A stretch of DNA of 64,000 nt from Heterodera schachtii. Its lineage: Eukaryota; Nematoda; Chromadorea; Rhabditida; Heteroderidae. Location of the stretch: positions 1,096,642-1,160,641 of the forward strand of contig SIJG01000016.1 in the NCBI GenBank assembly GCA_023374025.1. Direction: 5' to 3'. The first letter of the stretch is position 1; the number at the start of each line of letters is the position of its first letter. The translations under genes and the position numbers were made by a program. Of the stretch, positions 33,460 to 47,156 are shown piece after piece. The notes under the pieces were generated by a model, which saw only the letters and a list, made by a program, of their open reading frames with translations, was not told the origin of the DNA and made no database searches.

Positions 33460-34439
33460 AAATGGCAAAAAAGTTTGCCAATTCAAAATTTTTTGAACCA
33501 TTTTGATTGTTCAGCTTACGGATGCCTTTGATCATTTTCATTTCACCCAAACAACTGGTGCGCTTTTCTAGTCAATATTTTAACTTTTCACAACTTTTGG
33601 CTAATTTTTTGATTGTTCAGCTTACTATTAGTGAATTTGACAGCTCCGAGACATAGACTTTCCCATCATTTTGATTTCGTTTTTCTATTTTTTTTTATTA
33701 GCACAGCCTTATAAAATTAGCATTTCATTTCGAACACTTCATCACCTCATTTTCGAATATTCTTCATTAAATTTGAAATGATGATTGAAAATTTTTGTTT
33801 GTATATAATAATTTTTTTAATTTAAATTAATAAAATTATTTTCTTTCTTTTAAAAATAAATAGTAAAAAGTAGCTAAATTCTAACAATTTTCTGCATTAG
33901 AGTATGAAAAGAGATATAAGAAGTCCGTACTTTGAAATATATTTCTATAATCCGAAGCAACCATTTCAATGAAGGAAATAATTAAAATCAAAGTAAAATA
34001 TTAAATTATTTCACAAAATTTTCTTTCCTCTGATTAAATGTTTCTATGTTTTTTGAAGCATTTTTTTATTAATTTATTTTTAATTAATATTTGCCCAATT
34101 GTTATTCTTTTGAGTCATTCCCGCAAATTATATCAATTTATTTGATTCATATTTTTCTGTAATGTTATTCTATTTAAAAAATAAAGATTATTTTATTCAT
34201 TTTTTTCCTAATGTTATTATAATTTAAAAAAAAGAAAATAATTTTTATAAGAAATGATTGAAAATTAATACATACATATTCATCGATTTTTCGTGAATTT
34301 TATTTATTTCATCGCTTCTATCTCTCATTAAATTCATTTTTTTCATAAATGTACAATAATGCTAAAAATTGGAAAAAATTTTATTATAAATTTTTATTTT
34401 TTATATTCTTTCAAATTAATTGATTCCATCAATGCAAAA
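33460..34439. other. AT-rich intergenic DNA
   Basis: The first 250 bp (to about 33720) are still similar to the flank of copy A at 25080-25320 (TTGTTCAGCTTACGGATGC, TTTTTTTTATTA.CACAGCC). Beyond that the sequence is plain AT-rich with no ORF. Confidence 0.45.
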
Positions 34440-34559
34440 GAAGGTATTAAAGCCGATTAACTTTTTTAAATATGAATCAGTTTTTAAGATTTATTATGTG
34501 AATCAATCAGCGAAAGTTTTGCCGTGTTTTTCATCAAAATTTTTTATCAAATACCAATT

Positions 34560-35494
34560 GTTGAGGTTAACGCAGATCAAATTCAGGGAAAGAATGTAAT
34601 GGATTTTGTAAAAAGTTATTTAAATAATTATATGACGAAATCTATCGAAAAGGAGGAAAATGGAGAAATCCCTATGAATTTAAGTAGCGATATAATTAAG
34701 ATGAAGCTTAATGTGTTGGTTGATAAAGGAGGAGAGCAATGCCAAAAAGTTCGCAAGAATCAATCAAAAAATTTTCTGGGAAAATTTAGAGCAAAAATTG
34801 ACAAAACATTTAAAAAAGGAGAGTTAAAAAATTCGAAAATAATAAAAAATGAATTTGATGGTAATTTTATTCTGTGCATTTACCACTTTTTGTACATATT
34901 TTGCCTTGAATTTATCAAAAATATAGCAAATGATCAGAGCAACAAAATGAACAGAGACGAATTAAGCCAAATTAAGCAAATTTATTTAAATTTATATGGA
35001 AAATCATTAAAAAAGGTTATAAAATATTTTAAAATGAATTTTGAAGCAGAAAATTGTTTTAAAAATTCAATTGGAATATACTCATTACCAAAAGAAAGGG
35101 AGATGAAAACAGAAAATTATGGTAAATTTAAATTTTTTTAATAAAAAAATTTAAAAAACTTTAAGAGGAAAATTTATCAGCGAATAGTCCATTTGAAATT
35201 ATTTCAAAATTCTCAGATAAAAGTGGTAAATACCCGAAAAATATTACGTCAAAAGAAATTGCAAAGGACGGAAATAAAATCACAAAATTTGTGAAGAAAA
35301 GCATTGCCAATTTGAATTTTGGGGAAATAAAAAAGATTTTGGCACTAAAATGGTTTGCCAAAATATTTGCTAATTTAAAAAAGGCCAATTTTATTATATT
35401 TACCGATTTAATAAAGCTGAAGGACATTTTACTAATTGCATTGAGAAATGACAAATCACCAGAAGAGAGCCAAAAAAAGGTTCATGATTTTTAA
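34560..35494 (+). CDS. Orphan gene, Lys/Asn-rich protein
   Basis: Not recognised. The frame is open from before 34560 (VEVNADQIQGKNVMDFVKS) to a splice donor at about 35119, then a 45-bp intron (GTAAATTT..TTTAAG) and a second exon to TAA at 35492-35494 ending ESQKKVHDF. About 300 residues, rich in Lys, Asn, Ile and Phe, mostly predicted helical; the first exon has the hydrophobic patch FILCIYHFLYIFCLEF. The start is unresolved: the frame opens at a GTG near 34524 and no upstream ATG with a signal peptide is evident, so an earlier exon may exist. A second copy of its 5' part was split by the transposon at 26363. Amino-acid bias follows the AT-rich base composition. Confidence 0.45.
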
Positions 35495-35977
35495 ATTTCA
35501 TTTTCAATCACTTTAAAAAAATGAATTTTATTATACTATTTTATTTTAAAAAGGAAAATTTAAATTATTTAAACCATTTAAGATTATTAGTTTGGCCGAC
35601 AATATTCTGTTGGCAATTTCATCTAACCAAAAATGTCAAAAACGTATAAACCAGGCATTAAGTGAGCGAAAATTGGGCACAAATGACGACAAAATGATTA
35701 AAAATGAGCCATTTATTTGCATGAACAAAATGATAGAAATGAGAAAATGTATGTTTTTGCATTGATAAACATATAAAAAGGGAATAGCCAAAGAATTAAA
35801 AATTTGAATTCCAAAAAATTATATTTTTGACTAGCCTATACGATTTTAATAATTTGGGAGTAAAAAGGAATCACTCTTGAAAATCGAAAAATGGTAAGCA
35901 AAAATAATACTTAAAAAAATAAAGAGAATTTTTTAAAAATATTTTATGTGAATTCAAAAAGTTTCCTTCCTTTGTAG

Positions 35978-36204
35978 CTTATCACAAAATTGGACCACGT
36001 GCAAAACGCCAAATTGGCACCGACATTATTGCTATGGTCGGATACTGTACCTTTTATTTCGGCTTGGCCGTTCTGTTCATTGGCGCACCAATTGTGGCTG
36101 CCGTTTTTCTGTCTCCGGCGCTGTTGGCATTGTTTTTCGTTACCGGATGGGTTGGCGTTCCGGCGGCAAAAGTCTTTTTTGAAAATTGCATTTTGAATAT
36201 TTGA
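35978..36204 (+). CDS. Small membrane protein, last exon
   Basis: After a good acceptor (TCCTTTGTAG) one frame reads YHKIGPRAKRQIGTDIIAMV followed by two hydrophobic segments (YCTFYFGLAVLFIGAPIVAA and FLSPALLALFFVTGWVGVP) and ends NCILNI, TGA at 36202-36204. Base composition and codon choice are much more gene-like than in the overlapping +1 frame. An ATG directly before a GTAAGC donor lies at 35891, but splicing it would put the other frame in use, so the true first exon is unclear. A TATA-like ACATATAAAAAG lies at about 35769. Family unknown; two membrane passes inferred. Confidence 0.45.
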
Positions 36205-37880
36205 TAATAGATTTCTGTTATTATTGAATTCATATTTGAACGGGAAAAAAAATTAGTTTTAGACGAAAAAATGCCAAATCACTAAACCACCAGAAATGTG
36301 TTCGCCAAAATTAGGCTATATAAACATTATTTTTTTGCTATCAAATCTGCGCTTTTAAAACCTCACAAATTGCACGATAAAATCGACCTAATATTGATAT
36401 TTTCTCTTGTCTTTGCTAATCCTTAAAGCGCGGATCTGTATGGATTGCCATAAAATTTTTTACCACATTTATTTAGCCTACTTCTCGGATGCATTGGGTT
36501 TAAGACCATTTTGGACTTCGCCTCAGAAAATTTTGCTACTATTTTGAATGGATTTTGATTTTTTTATATATTTCAAAATTTTATATTTTTTGTTGTCCTA
36601 AAATGCCGAGATGGACTTGCGGAAAGACGGGGCCAAAGAATTTCCCCCGGGGGATGGGCAAAATCTCATCGGCACCCCTTCATAAAAAAGCATCTTTTGA
36701 CCTCTCACTTTTGTTGAATGAAGCTGCGAAGTGCCCCTTCTTGCTTCATCGACCATCTTCTCCTCTCTCACAACACAAATTGGATAGGACATTTGGCACA
36801 ATTCTCCCCCCCCCCCCCCCCCTCGGGGGCGGGGGGGGGGGGGGGGGGGTGACAAAACAAAACTTATTTTCAAGATGGGAAAAGGAAGTGCCATCCAAAT
36901 AATATTTCTATTTGGTAAAATCATTTTAATTAAACATTTGAATTTTTAAACTTTTATTTATAATATTTTTTTGTTTATTCTACACTCTCTCATTTATTTA
37001 AATTTTTTTTATGGTTAATTTTTTCCTAAATAAATTTAATCTTTTTTAATATTCAAATAGCAAAAATTAAATTATCAGTCTATATTTTTAATGAATTTAT
37101 TTTTCAAACTTTGCATTTTGCTGAAATTACCGCTTCTCCCCCACCGCACTTTTTTTCTTTCAATTTTGCCAATTCGTGTCAAATTTCCCACACTTTGGCC
37201 CAACGCCCTACGAAAACATTTTCCTCAACGATTTGTCCGCCCTTTTCGCGTTTTGTCCACTCGCTGCTCACCTTTTGCTGCTTTTCCCCTCACATACAAC
37301 GGATAAATGACCACAATTTTGGCCTAAATAAAATGTGTTGGATTGCAAGCACTGATTTACCGATTTTTACTCACCCATCGGAAATGATAAATTATTATTA
37401 TTATTAAAAAAGTGAAAATTTTTTTGTTGAAAAAAATACAATTTTTAAACAAAAATTATAGAAAAATATTAAAAAAAAGGTAAAAACGCTGATAATTCCT
37501 TTTTTAATAAAGCTGACTTGAATATACCAAGAGTTATGGTTATGGTTTCCCATTCGTTCCCTAGAAAACCGTGGGCTTAGAGTCCGAATGAAAAATGGTG
37601 AATTGGTTCGGTAATGTAATAATTAGAAACTTTCAATTAAATTGAATTTCATTTATTTATTTTATGCTTTATCATTCTTTATTATTAACTTCATTATCTG
37701 CAAATTTCGTTTTGCAACATTTTAAAATTTGGAATTTCCTCTCCCTCCCCCCATTGTCCATCATTACGCTCAATTTGTTGTCCTCCTCCCCTCTTCAAAA
37801 TGCCGTGCCATTGTTCATCCCTCACCCTCCTCAAAAATCTCCAAAAATATATATGTATGCTTTCATCTTTTGCAACCCAT
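36205..37880. other. Intergenic DNA, no gene seen
   Basis: AT-rich apart from a GC-rich patch at 36600-36860 that contains CCCCCGGGGG and the C/G hairpin tract. No supported ORF. Confidence 0.4.
36806..36849. repeat. Poly-C/poly-G inverted tract
   Basis: A run of 17 C, then TC, five G, C and about 19 G. The two runs are complementary, so the strand can fold into a G:C hairpin, and each G run could form a quadruplex. The lengths may not be exact, as such tracts are hard to sequence. Confidence 0.8.
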
Positions 37881-38746
37881 CATTCATTCGTAATGTTGTG
37901 AAATTTCGTGCAAATTTACCATACTTTTCCTTCAACAAATTAATTATTTATATTTTCTACATATTCCAAAAAGTACGGAAAATCCTATTTTTATTTTTTT
38001 AATTTGTCCAATTTAAAAATCTTTTTGGAAATTAAATCAGATAAGATTGCAGAATTATTTATCTTTTCCTTTAACAAAATATAACAATTTATTGAGTTCG
38101 ACTTGGACCTGGATCGAGACCTTGATTTATGCTGGATCCAGGTCCTGGAATTTCTTGCAATCTACAGCAGGTCCAGTTCCAGGCTTTGGACTATTTAAAC
38201 ACTTTTTTTCACTCATTTATTTTTGCTTTTAGCGTTTCATATTTTTTACGTCAAAAAAATTTGGTTTCCATGGTCTAAAATAAAATATTTTAATTCATTT
38301 GTCCAATTCGTTCTTCTCCTATCATTCATTCGTAATGTTGTGAAATTTCGTGCAAATTTACCATACTTTTCCTTCAACAAATTAATTATTTATATTTTCT
38401 ACATATCCAAAAAGTACGGAAAATCCTATTTTTATTTTTTTAAATTTGTCCAATTTAAAAAACATTTTTTGAAATTAAATCACCTAATATTGCAGAATTA
38501 TTTATCGTTTCCTTTAGAATTTTATAGAGTTCGATCTGGACCTGGATCGAGTCCTTGATTTATGCTGGACCCATGTCCTGGAATTTCTTGCAACCTCCAG
38601 GTCCAGTTCCAGGCTTTGGACTATTTAAATACTTTTTCACTCATTTATTTTTGCTTTTAGCGTTTCATATTTTTTACGTCAAAAAAATTTGGTTTCCATT
38701 GTCTAAAATAAAATATTTTAATTCATTTGTCCAATTCTTTCTTCTC
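37881..38746. repeat. Tandem duplication, 452-bp unit
   Basis: CATTCATTCGTAATGTTGTG starts at 37881 and again at 38333. The two units run in parallel through TTCCTTCAACAAATTAATTA, a GGACCTGGATCGAG / GGTCCAGTTCC patch and TTGGTTTCCATGGTC, to TTCTTCTCCT. They differ by a few substitutions and small indels. Confidence 0.9.
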
Positions 38747-39009
38747 CTTAGGCATTTTTTGTTATACTAAAACGGACTTTACAAAAATGGCCATAATTAC
38801 TAATATTTTTCAGATTATATTATCTCTTTAATTGTATAAGCAACAGACTTTTTCTGATTTTGTTTTTTTTTGCATTTAAAAAAATAAGAATACTCTGAAT
38901 TTTTTCTCTTTTTTTTTAAATTATAACACTCATTCAATTTTGTACCACTTTTTCGCGCCAATATTAATAATTCGACGTTCTAATTTAAATTTATTTTTAA
39001 AATTTTAAA

Positions 39010-39153
39010 TTAGCATCCAATTTCCTTTGCCCGTCCAATTTTTTCCATTTCAACTTTTGCTCGGCTCTTCTCAAAATTTGAGCTTGCCATAGTGTTGTCA
39101 AGCAGCAGACGGCCCAGCAAGCAGCAGAAGAGCACAAAGCTCAAACAACACAT
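39010..39153 (-). CDS. Possible small secreted protein
   Basis: From an ATG at 39153 the frame reads MCCLSFVLFCCLLGRLLL, a plausible signal peptide, followed by about 29 residues (SNFEKSRAKVEMEKIG) to the stop. No family, no splice sites. It lies in a GC-rich island where chance ORFs are common. Confidence 0.2.
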   Translation of the reverse strand: MCCLSFVLFCCLLGRLLLDNTMASSNFEKSRAKVEMEKIGRAKEIGC

Positions 39154-42100
39154 TTTGCGCTGTCTCAGCCCAAATTTTAGCCTCGGGGGACTAATTAATC
39201 GTCGTCGCCCCTCCATTTTGTGTTGGGATGACAAGCCGAGAACACCCGGGGCGAGAACAGTGTGCCGCCGCTTCCTGCTCCATGCCAAAACTGTGGCATA
39301 AAGCCCGCGGCCCTAGGCCGGCATTTTCTTGGGTTTAAACTTTCATTGATCCCCCATTAGCTGGTTTACGGCTATAATTTTGAAAAAAAATATAGAGAAC
39401 ATGGACTTAGTTGTTGCTTAAATTTTCGTAATACATTTTAATTAATATTATCCCTTTTTGCGCTAAATTATTATTTTTTTAAAAGCATATGTATCTTATT
39501 CAAAAATTGAAAATTCCATTATAAAGAGAATTTAAATTGGTAGCATGTTTTACATCATCATGAGGCCATTTAGTAAAAAAAATTGTTTGTTTGTTTGTAT
39601 AGAACTCATAGCCTCATTTAAAAGTAAAATTTTAGCGACTTTTTAATTAGGTTTTTGAAAATCCTTATATGCTAAAAATAGTTTTAATATATAACTCATA
39701 AAATTTTCCTATAAATCGCCCATACAACCAAATTCTAAGAATTAATGCACTTTTTCTCCTTTCCGAGATAAATGTGCATGAGATTTTTGGTTTTTTGGCA
39801 CTTAAAAAGAGCCAATTTCATGAGCCCCCACCCCGGCCCCCAGTTTCTGTTGCTACTCACTGTCCGTCCTCCCGCCCATTACGCGCCAACTTTTCCACTC
39901 CGATGCCCACGGGGGCCAAATCGGTCCGATGCCAAGGATTGGGGAGTCTGATGGGGTGGTGGTTGATGGTTTGATGGTTGCTGGACACGCCTTGGCAACG
40001 GCGGACGGAAGGGTCCTCGGGCGGAGACCGCTCGGCGGATGACTTCCGCCCCCACCCATTCCCCAGGGGGAGCGCTCATTTGCGCTTATGTCTCTTCTTT
40101 AACAGACGCCAATTTGGGGGGGGGGGGGGGGGTGAGAAGAAATTGGCACGAGATGGACGCCGGGCAATACAATTTGTCTCAAAAATGGTCAAGTAATGGC
40201 GATGATGACTTTTGTGACTTGCCCCTGTAAATCATTTTTTATTTTTGATAATTTTAAATTTTTAACATAGGTCTTAATAATTAAAATGGATTTTTATATA
40301 TTTTGCTTGTCTTAAATAATTTGTTTTATTAGTAAATTCTGAATTATTTTGTTCTAACGATTTTTTAAGGCTCCTCTAATTTTTGCTCAAACACTCGAAA
40401 AGTTTTTAAAGTGATTTATTTAATTAATAAATATTGTTTAATTTAAAAATTTTATTTTTGATAATGACAGAATCACAAATTTTTTTTGAATCTTTAAAAA
40501 AATGCCAGAAATTTACACCAAACGCCTTTTTTGAAAATTTATCAAATTTCCTTACTTATTTCTTCCTCTGCATATGTGAGTTCTCCGTTCGGTTTTCATC
40601 TCAACAAAAAATTAATTTATCCCTTCCCATAAAGCTTCTCTCATGCGTACCCATTCACAATTCATAACAGTTGGGTGTCCCGCCAGCAGAACTGACAAAG
40701 GCATCAGTCCGTCTTTTGTCCCCCCGGGCATTCCGTCGACCTTTTTTTCCGCCCCCGGGCGCCGTCCATCTTATTGTGCACATATAACAAGATATTTACC
40801 CCCATTTTTCTGCTCATCTTTTCAAAAACAACAAAATCCATTCTCGGCACCCACACATTTACACACACATTTTCTTTGGCACCCCATCCCAAAAAAAGGG
40901 AGGGGCGCGGGGGGAGGGTGCGATGTCGGCACGGGCACCGAGGGATATGTGCCGTGGTGCCCCGCCACATCGACGGCACAGCTTTTCCCCCCTCCCCTCC
41001 CCCAACTCAGTGGCATTGTGTTGTGTTTGTGAGTGTGTTATTGGATTAGGTTTTATGTGAGCAAAATGTGCCGTGCCATTATCCGTGTCCATCTTCCGAT
41101 CCTTTCTTTGCGTCAATGTTGTGCTGCTTTTGCCTTCCGCCTCCTTTTTTTGTTGTGTCAACAAATCAGAGTATGGCACGGGCACACAACACAATTAGGC
41201 CACTTTTTTGGCTTGTTAAGGATAATATATTTTTTTGAGTTTACATTAAGCATTCCCGCTGCTTTTTTATGTTTGTCCAAAAATATTCTTATGAAACCGG
41301 CTGGTAAATTTTTAAAATTATAAACAAGTTTAAGTTTTCCAAAAAATCTATTTTTTGAGTTTCTGTTTTTAAAAAAGGAGGATTTAGAGCAATAGTGAAA
41401 AATAGATTTTTGAATAAATTTTTAACAGGTCTTGTCCCAAAAATTGTCTAATTCTCGGGATTTTTAATTAAAAAATTTGACAGTCAGATAATTTTCGACG
41501 ATAGTTTTAGTTTTTTTTTTGATACAGCAAGTTAGCACAAATAAATAAATTTGGGTCGTAATTTTAAAAATATTTCGGCATAAAATAAAGAAAAAATGCA
41601 TTATTTTCTGGGTGGCGTCAATGGCCAAATTGACTTTGATGCCCAATGCCGAATTTTGGGGGAAAGTGGCTTTTAAGTGGTTCCACGGCCAATATATCAA
41701 TAATAATGAATGTCTCAAGCGGGTAATACAATCTTATGCCCCACGGGCAATGATAATACAATAATGCGAAATTGGAAACCATTATTGGCACCAACCTCTC
41801 CCCACCCCGCCCCTTTCCGACAATAATCCGTGCTCATCTGTGCTGTCCAAAACACTCAAAGATGGGCAACAACAGCAGGTCGCCTTATTTCAGTTATGGA
41901 AGATTTTTGTTATAATTAAATTAATTTTAAGCATTTTGTAACTATTTATTTTAAATAAATGAATATTTTTAAAAGCCGAATGAAATTTTTTATGGTTTTG
42001 AAAAATAATTTTATATATTTATTTTACTTTTAATAATTTTTATAGAATATTTTCTTATAAACAATGAATTTAGAATAAAATCATTTTAAAAGCCCAATGA

Positions 42101-45100
42101 ATTCATAGTGCTAATTGAGACTGAAAACTTTCCAAAACCGAAAACCATACACTAAAAATTCAAGGCTTTCTCGCGAGTCGAGACTCGAGATCAATCATCT
42201 CGAACTACATTAGAAATTAATATACCAAATTTTTTTATTTAAAGCAAAATAAATAATTAAATTTGTTCCCAAAATCTCCTCCTACTGATTTTCCCTTTAA
42301 ATTTTTCAAAACAATGAATTTCTAAACGGATTAATAAATCCACTTCCATAATAATAAAATCCTCTTCCATAATATATAATATAGTAGTAATGTGCAATTG
42401 CAGCCAAAAGGTGTTTCAACATTTTAATCCCCCCCCCATTTTCTCCCCGATTCACTCTTGACAGCTCATAAATTTAGTGGCACCCGAGTTTCTCGATCTG
42501 TCCCCCCCCCCGGGGGGTTGTCACCACCCCACCATTTAGCGCCAGCAGATGGGGTTCACTTTATACACCGTTGATGAGATGGTCAATTTGGTGCTATGAT
42601 TTGTGATTGTCGTCCGTCTCCGCCTTTTGGCCTCCTCTGTCCAATCGCCCACCTTCCGTCTCTGATCAGTCAGTCCAAAATGCTCCTCCCTCCCCCTGCC
42701 CTCCCAAAATGTGTTCCGATCAACAGCTAATGGGAGGCTTTTAAATAATTGATCACTAGGCCATATTCTTTTCTCGCTTTGACGGACGGTCTCCGCTGCG
42801 GCCGCTGTTGATCAGTCCATTAGGCACCTAAATGAAAGGCATTTATCACTAATTGAAGGCGGCAAAATTTGCTGTGTCAATCCGTCCCGCTAGACAATTC
42901 ATCTGAACAGAAGCACGGCAAAGATCAGATAAAAGAAGGTTTAATTTATGCGTCTGCTGCTGGATGAAACCAGCAGTAGCTTTAATGTGCAAATAATTGG
43001 TGGGCATCGTCTAGGCTAATTAGTTTAATTGACACTTTTGGATGTGTGATTTACTTTTGACCGATTTTTGCAAAACTTTTGCGGATTAAGTGTTCGATAA
43101 AAAAAAATAGGAGTTATTTTAAATAAAATATGAACAGAGTTCGGTTTAATCCAGAAAATTCGCATAAGAAAAAATTTATATAATTCAACACCAAATTTTA
43201 GAATTTTTTTTAGACAGTTCAATCCTCAGCGAACCAAAATTATTGGTTGGCAAAAATCAAAATTAAAATTATGATAAAACCAATTTTTAAAAAAAAATCG
43301 AGGCCTAAAATTAGAAATGTAAAAAATAATTAAATTGTCTTATTGTCTATCGGTATAACGATGCTTTAGTTTTAGCTTCATTTATAGGTTCATTTTCAAA
43401 CCCCTCAACTCAACTTATAAATAATTGTGATATTTGTTAATTTTGATTTTTTTAATAATTGCTTTTAAAGTGCAAAAGTCATGAAAAATCAATCCTTCTC
43501 CTCCTCCCCGTTTTGTGAAAATACAATTTTCAGTTGGCCTCAAAAATAAACTCTCATGGGAATTCAAAGGCCGCCCCGCCCAGTCTCTGCTTAAAAGCAG
43601 CAGCAATTTGTAAATTTGGCTTACTATGTCATATGGCCAAAGTTATTTTAAAGAAATAAATTTAAGTTAAAACAAATGGTCTAATGTTTATTTAATTTCC
43701 TTGGTACTCCTAATTAGGCTAATTAGCTAATAAGCGAAGTTAAGTAAAGATTTTAATTTTTTGGAAATCTAGCAAAAAAAAAAAAAATTAAGTTCGTCTA
43801 TTTTATTTTAAACGATTTTTTTGTCCTTTTAATTTTCTATTTTTTTAAATTTAATCCAAAATTATATCATATATTTGTTATTTTGGCATAAAATTTTTTA
43901 AAGATTTTTAATTTTAAAGGCAAAAATTTTTCCCAATTTTCTTTCACTTCAAAATTCTTAGACAATAAAACGCCAATATTTTAAGGTGAATTTATTGGTA
44001 TGTAAAAATGTTTTTCGATAGTCCGATAAAACACATTGGCGGAAAACGGCACATTAATCCCCCGGGGGAATGGCCTTTTCGCCCACCCATCCGTCGACTT
44101 TTCTGCTTGCTGTGCTGTCCGACAGCAGTTTATTTTTATGTTATTCTTTTTTTTTGCAAAATTTATTTAATACAAAAATATTAAATCATTTAATAAATTG
44201 TTATTTTTCAAATTTATTTGTTTTAAAGCTTTGCTTTCTTCGCAAAAAACTAATCGTCGCACTTTTCGGTTAAGAATTAATCCAAAAAGCAGATTAAAAA
44301 ACATGGATTACACAAGCAATTGCATGGTTATTTTCACAGATCAAACTCTGAAGTAAATAATTGATAAAAAAAAATTAAAAATTATTTACTTTATTTTATT
44401 TAAATTAAAAATGACATCCGTAAAAAATTTCAATAAATTGGCCAATTTTGAATCAAATGTTTTCGTCTTTTTCTATACAAAACAAATGAATTGTTTGGAT
44501 AATTGGCCAAATCAGCAGACAATTTATTCCTTTCCCTTCCTATTATTTTCTATATTTTTTCTCTTTAATGTTTTTTGCTGCACTTTTTTTCCAATAATTA
44601 TTTATTTTTTAATTTTAAACCAAAATTTTTGCCATTCATTTAAATTTTAATTTTTTAAATTTCCCAGAAGCCCCTTTTTTGTCCCCCACTTTTACAGTGT
44701 TTGGCAGGCGTTTGGTCGTAAAGTCATTAGCCCCTTTTTGAAAATTTCTCATCCTCTGCTGCTCGTTTCTGTTGTGATGACCAATTCTTTGTAAATGATG
44801 TGTGATGGCCTTCTGTTGGCGATGCATTTTTATGATTTTTACAATCTCTTTGTAAAAAAAACTTTTTAATTCAGACATGACAAAAAGTCATGAGGAAATT
44901 TAAAAAAATAAAGCATTTAAATTTTTTTTCAAGCAAACATTTTTTCGAAAAAATTGCCAAGAAAAAGACATATAAAAATAATCAAATAATTTCCAATTTT
45001 TATTTACGATATCACGAAAAATGATATTTAAAAAAAAACTCACTGCATTTAGCACGTATTTAATTGAATGTTTTAATAAATTTTTTATTTCTTTATTTAG

Positions 45101-47156
45101 CAATACTGAGTCTTTTAGCACATCTTTTTTATTTATTTCATGTTATAGCTCAAAATTTCTCCTTATTAATTAATGTCCTTTCTCACCCAAATTACTCATT
45201 AATAATCCATACCAATTATAATACTTGTTTTTTTGCTAATTTTTATTTTGGTTTCGGTTTTTCGATCATTTACATAATGTTTGTTGTTTGTGTTTGCGCT
45301 GTGATTGGATTTTCTTCCGTTCAACTTCGTTCCCCCCATTAGTCCCCAATCCGTCACGTCCAACCGATCAATTGATTTCTTTCACTTCAATTATTGCACT
45401 GTGACCGTCCCCGTCCGTCGATGTGTTTCCCCCCGGGGGACAACAGCAGAAAGCACATCCCACCGGATCGTGGCCCCGGCCCCCCGGGGCTCACATTGCT
45501 CTGCTGCTGCTGATGAGAGGCCACCACTCCCCCCGTCGCTCAATCAATTTGCGGAAAAGCACAAAATCCCTGCTACATCGCCGCAGGGGCCATCATCAAT
45601 CGCTCGTCCCTCCCCCCATCCGGTGGCTGATCCCACCACTGCTGACTGATCACAAATCCCTCTAGCTGACTGATCAAATCCCCCCATCCCACGCTCATCC
45701 TTTCTTCTTCCGTTGCCCCTCGAGGCATTTGCTTCGAATATTTTAGGCTAAATCAAACCCACTCATTGTATGTTTGTGTGTTTTGCGGCACAATAATGAC
45801 TATAGTTCTGCGGTCAACCTAAAATTGATTAATCTTATGATTCATAATTTAAAAAATTGCTGCCAATTTCCGACTGGCACAACCGGGAAAAATTCATACG
45901 GCACCCAAAAAATTAATCCATGAAACTGCTTTGAGCAAAAATGCCGACCTTGGCAAGCCTTCAATCTTCGAAAATGATAATAACGAATGCCATAGCAAAA
46001 ACCCTGACAAAATTCCCAATCAGTGCCGCGCGTTCATTGGCGATTAATAATATTCATTATCTAATCAGCTGACTCTAATTTGGCTTTTTATTTAATTAGC
46101 TTGGTGCCTACCAATTTTCATGTGTTTTTAATTGAATTCTTTACTCCTGCTTATTAAATTTTGCCGATTTGCTTGGCTCCTCCGGCACTTTCTCTCTTGG
46201 CCACCCTCTCGCCCACCATTCTCGACTCAAATGGCCCAATTTCTCGCCTTTCCCCATTCAACAGTCTCTTCCGTGTTTCTATGCAAATAAACACTTATCC
46301 CCCCCCCCTCGTCCCCCACTTTCTTTCTCATCCATAGCATTGCACTCACTGCCCCTCGGGGGAGAAAGTCAGTCGCCAAATGAGTCAATTTGACCCTCGG
46401 GGCCGAGCGCCGAACATTTGACCCCTCTTTTGCCCAGACAAAGAGAGAGAAGAGGGGCCAAAGTTAAGAACAAAAAAATAAATAGCAGGAAGAAATCACG
46501 CTGTGCCCGGCTTTGTTGTTAAGGTGGTCTCCAAGCAGTGTAATTGATACCCCCGTCACTTTTGACCGCAAATTTAAATCTACAAAAGCCAAACTTTGCG
46601 ATGCCAATATGGAAAGGAAACTATCGGCACAATTTTAAATTGCCAAAATTTACATTTATTTTTTTATTTGTTTTTTTTCTATTTTGTTATATTGATTTAA
46701 TTATATATACATTTTGGGTATACCATAAATCATCAAAAAATTTGTTACATATTGATTTAGGTTCAATTATTATCAATCTTTCAAATGGTCACTTAAAAAC
46801 AAATTGAGCCAAATTATATGTATGTTCATTATTTTAATAACCTTAATAACAATAAAGCTCCTTCATTTTCTGGTCGGATAACAAGTCATTTATCAGTTAA
46901 GCCCGAATTAAGAGCATCATCTGTATTCATTCCAAAAAAATTATCTTTTCCGGGTCGTATAAACCCAAAACTAGGTCAATCGAGCTTTCAATGTTTTCCA
47001 AATCACATTTGTCAGAAAATCCTGAAATTGATACCCCCGTCCCAAAATCATTGAAAGACAAGGTATAAATGTAAATATTTACCCCATTTGTCCTTAATGT
47101 CCTCCCATTAATTTGCCGGCGGTACGATAAAAGGGAATTATTAATTAATTACAAAT

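Noticed and set aside
36555..36924. ORFs across the C/G hairpin
   Set aside because: Pro and Gly runs come from the homopolymers, and both strands are equally open.
39774..40230. Several overlapping ORFs in a GC-rich island
   Set aside because: Four or more frames are open at once, with Pro/Arg-rich content and no splice sites. GC content explains them.
44636..44878. 80-codon basic minus-strand ORF
   Set aside because: It begins with ATG and has fairly varied residues, but no domain, signal or splice support. I could not separate it from chance.
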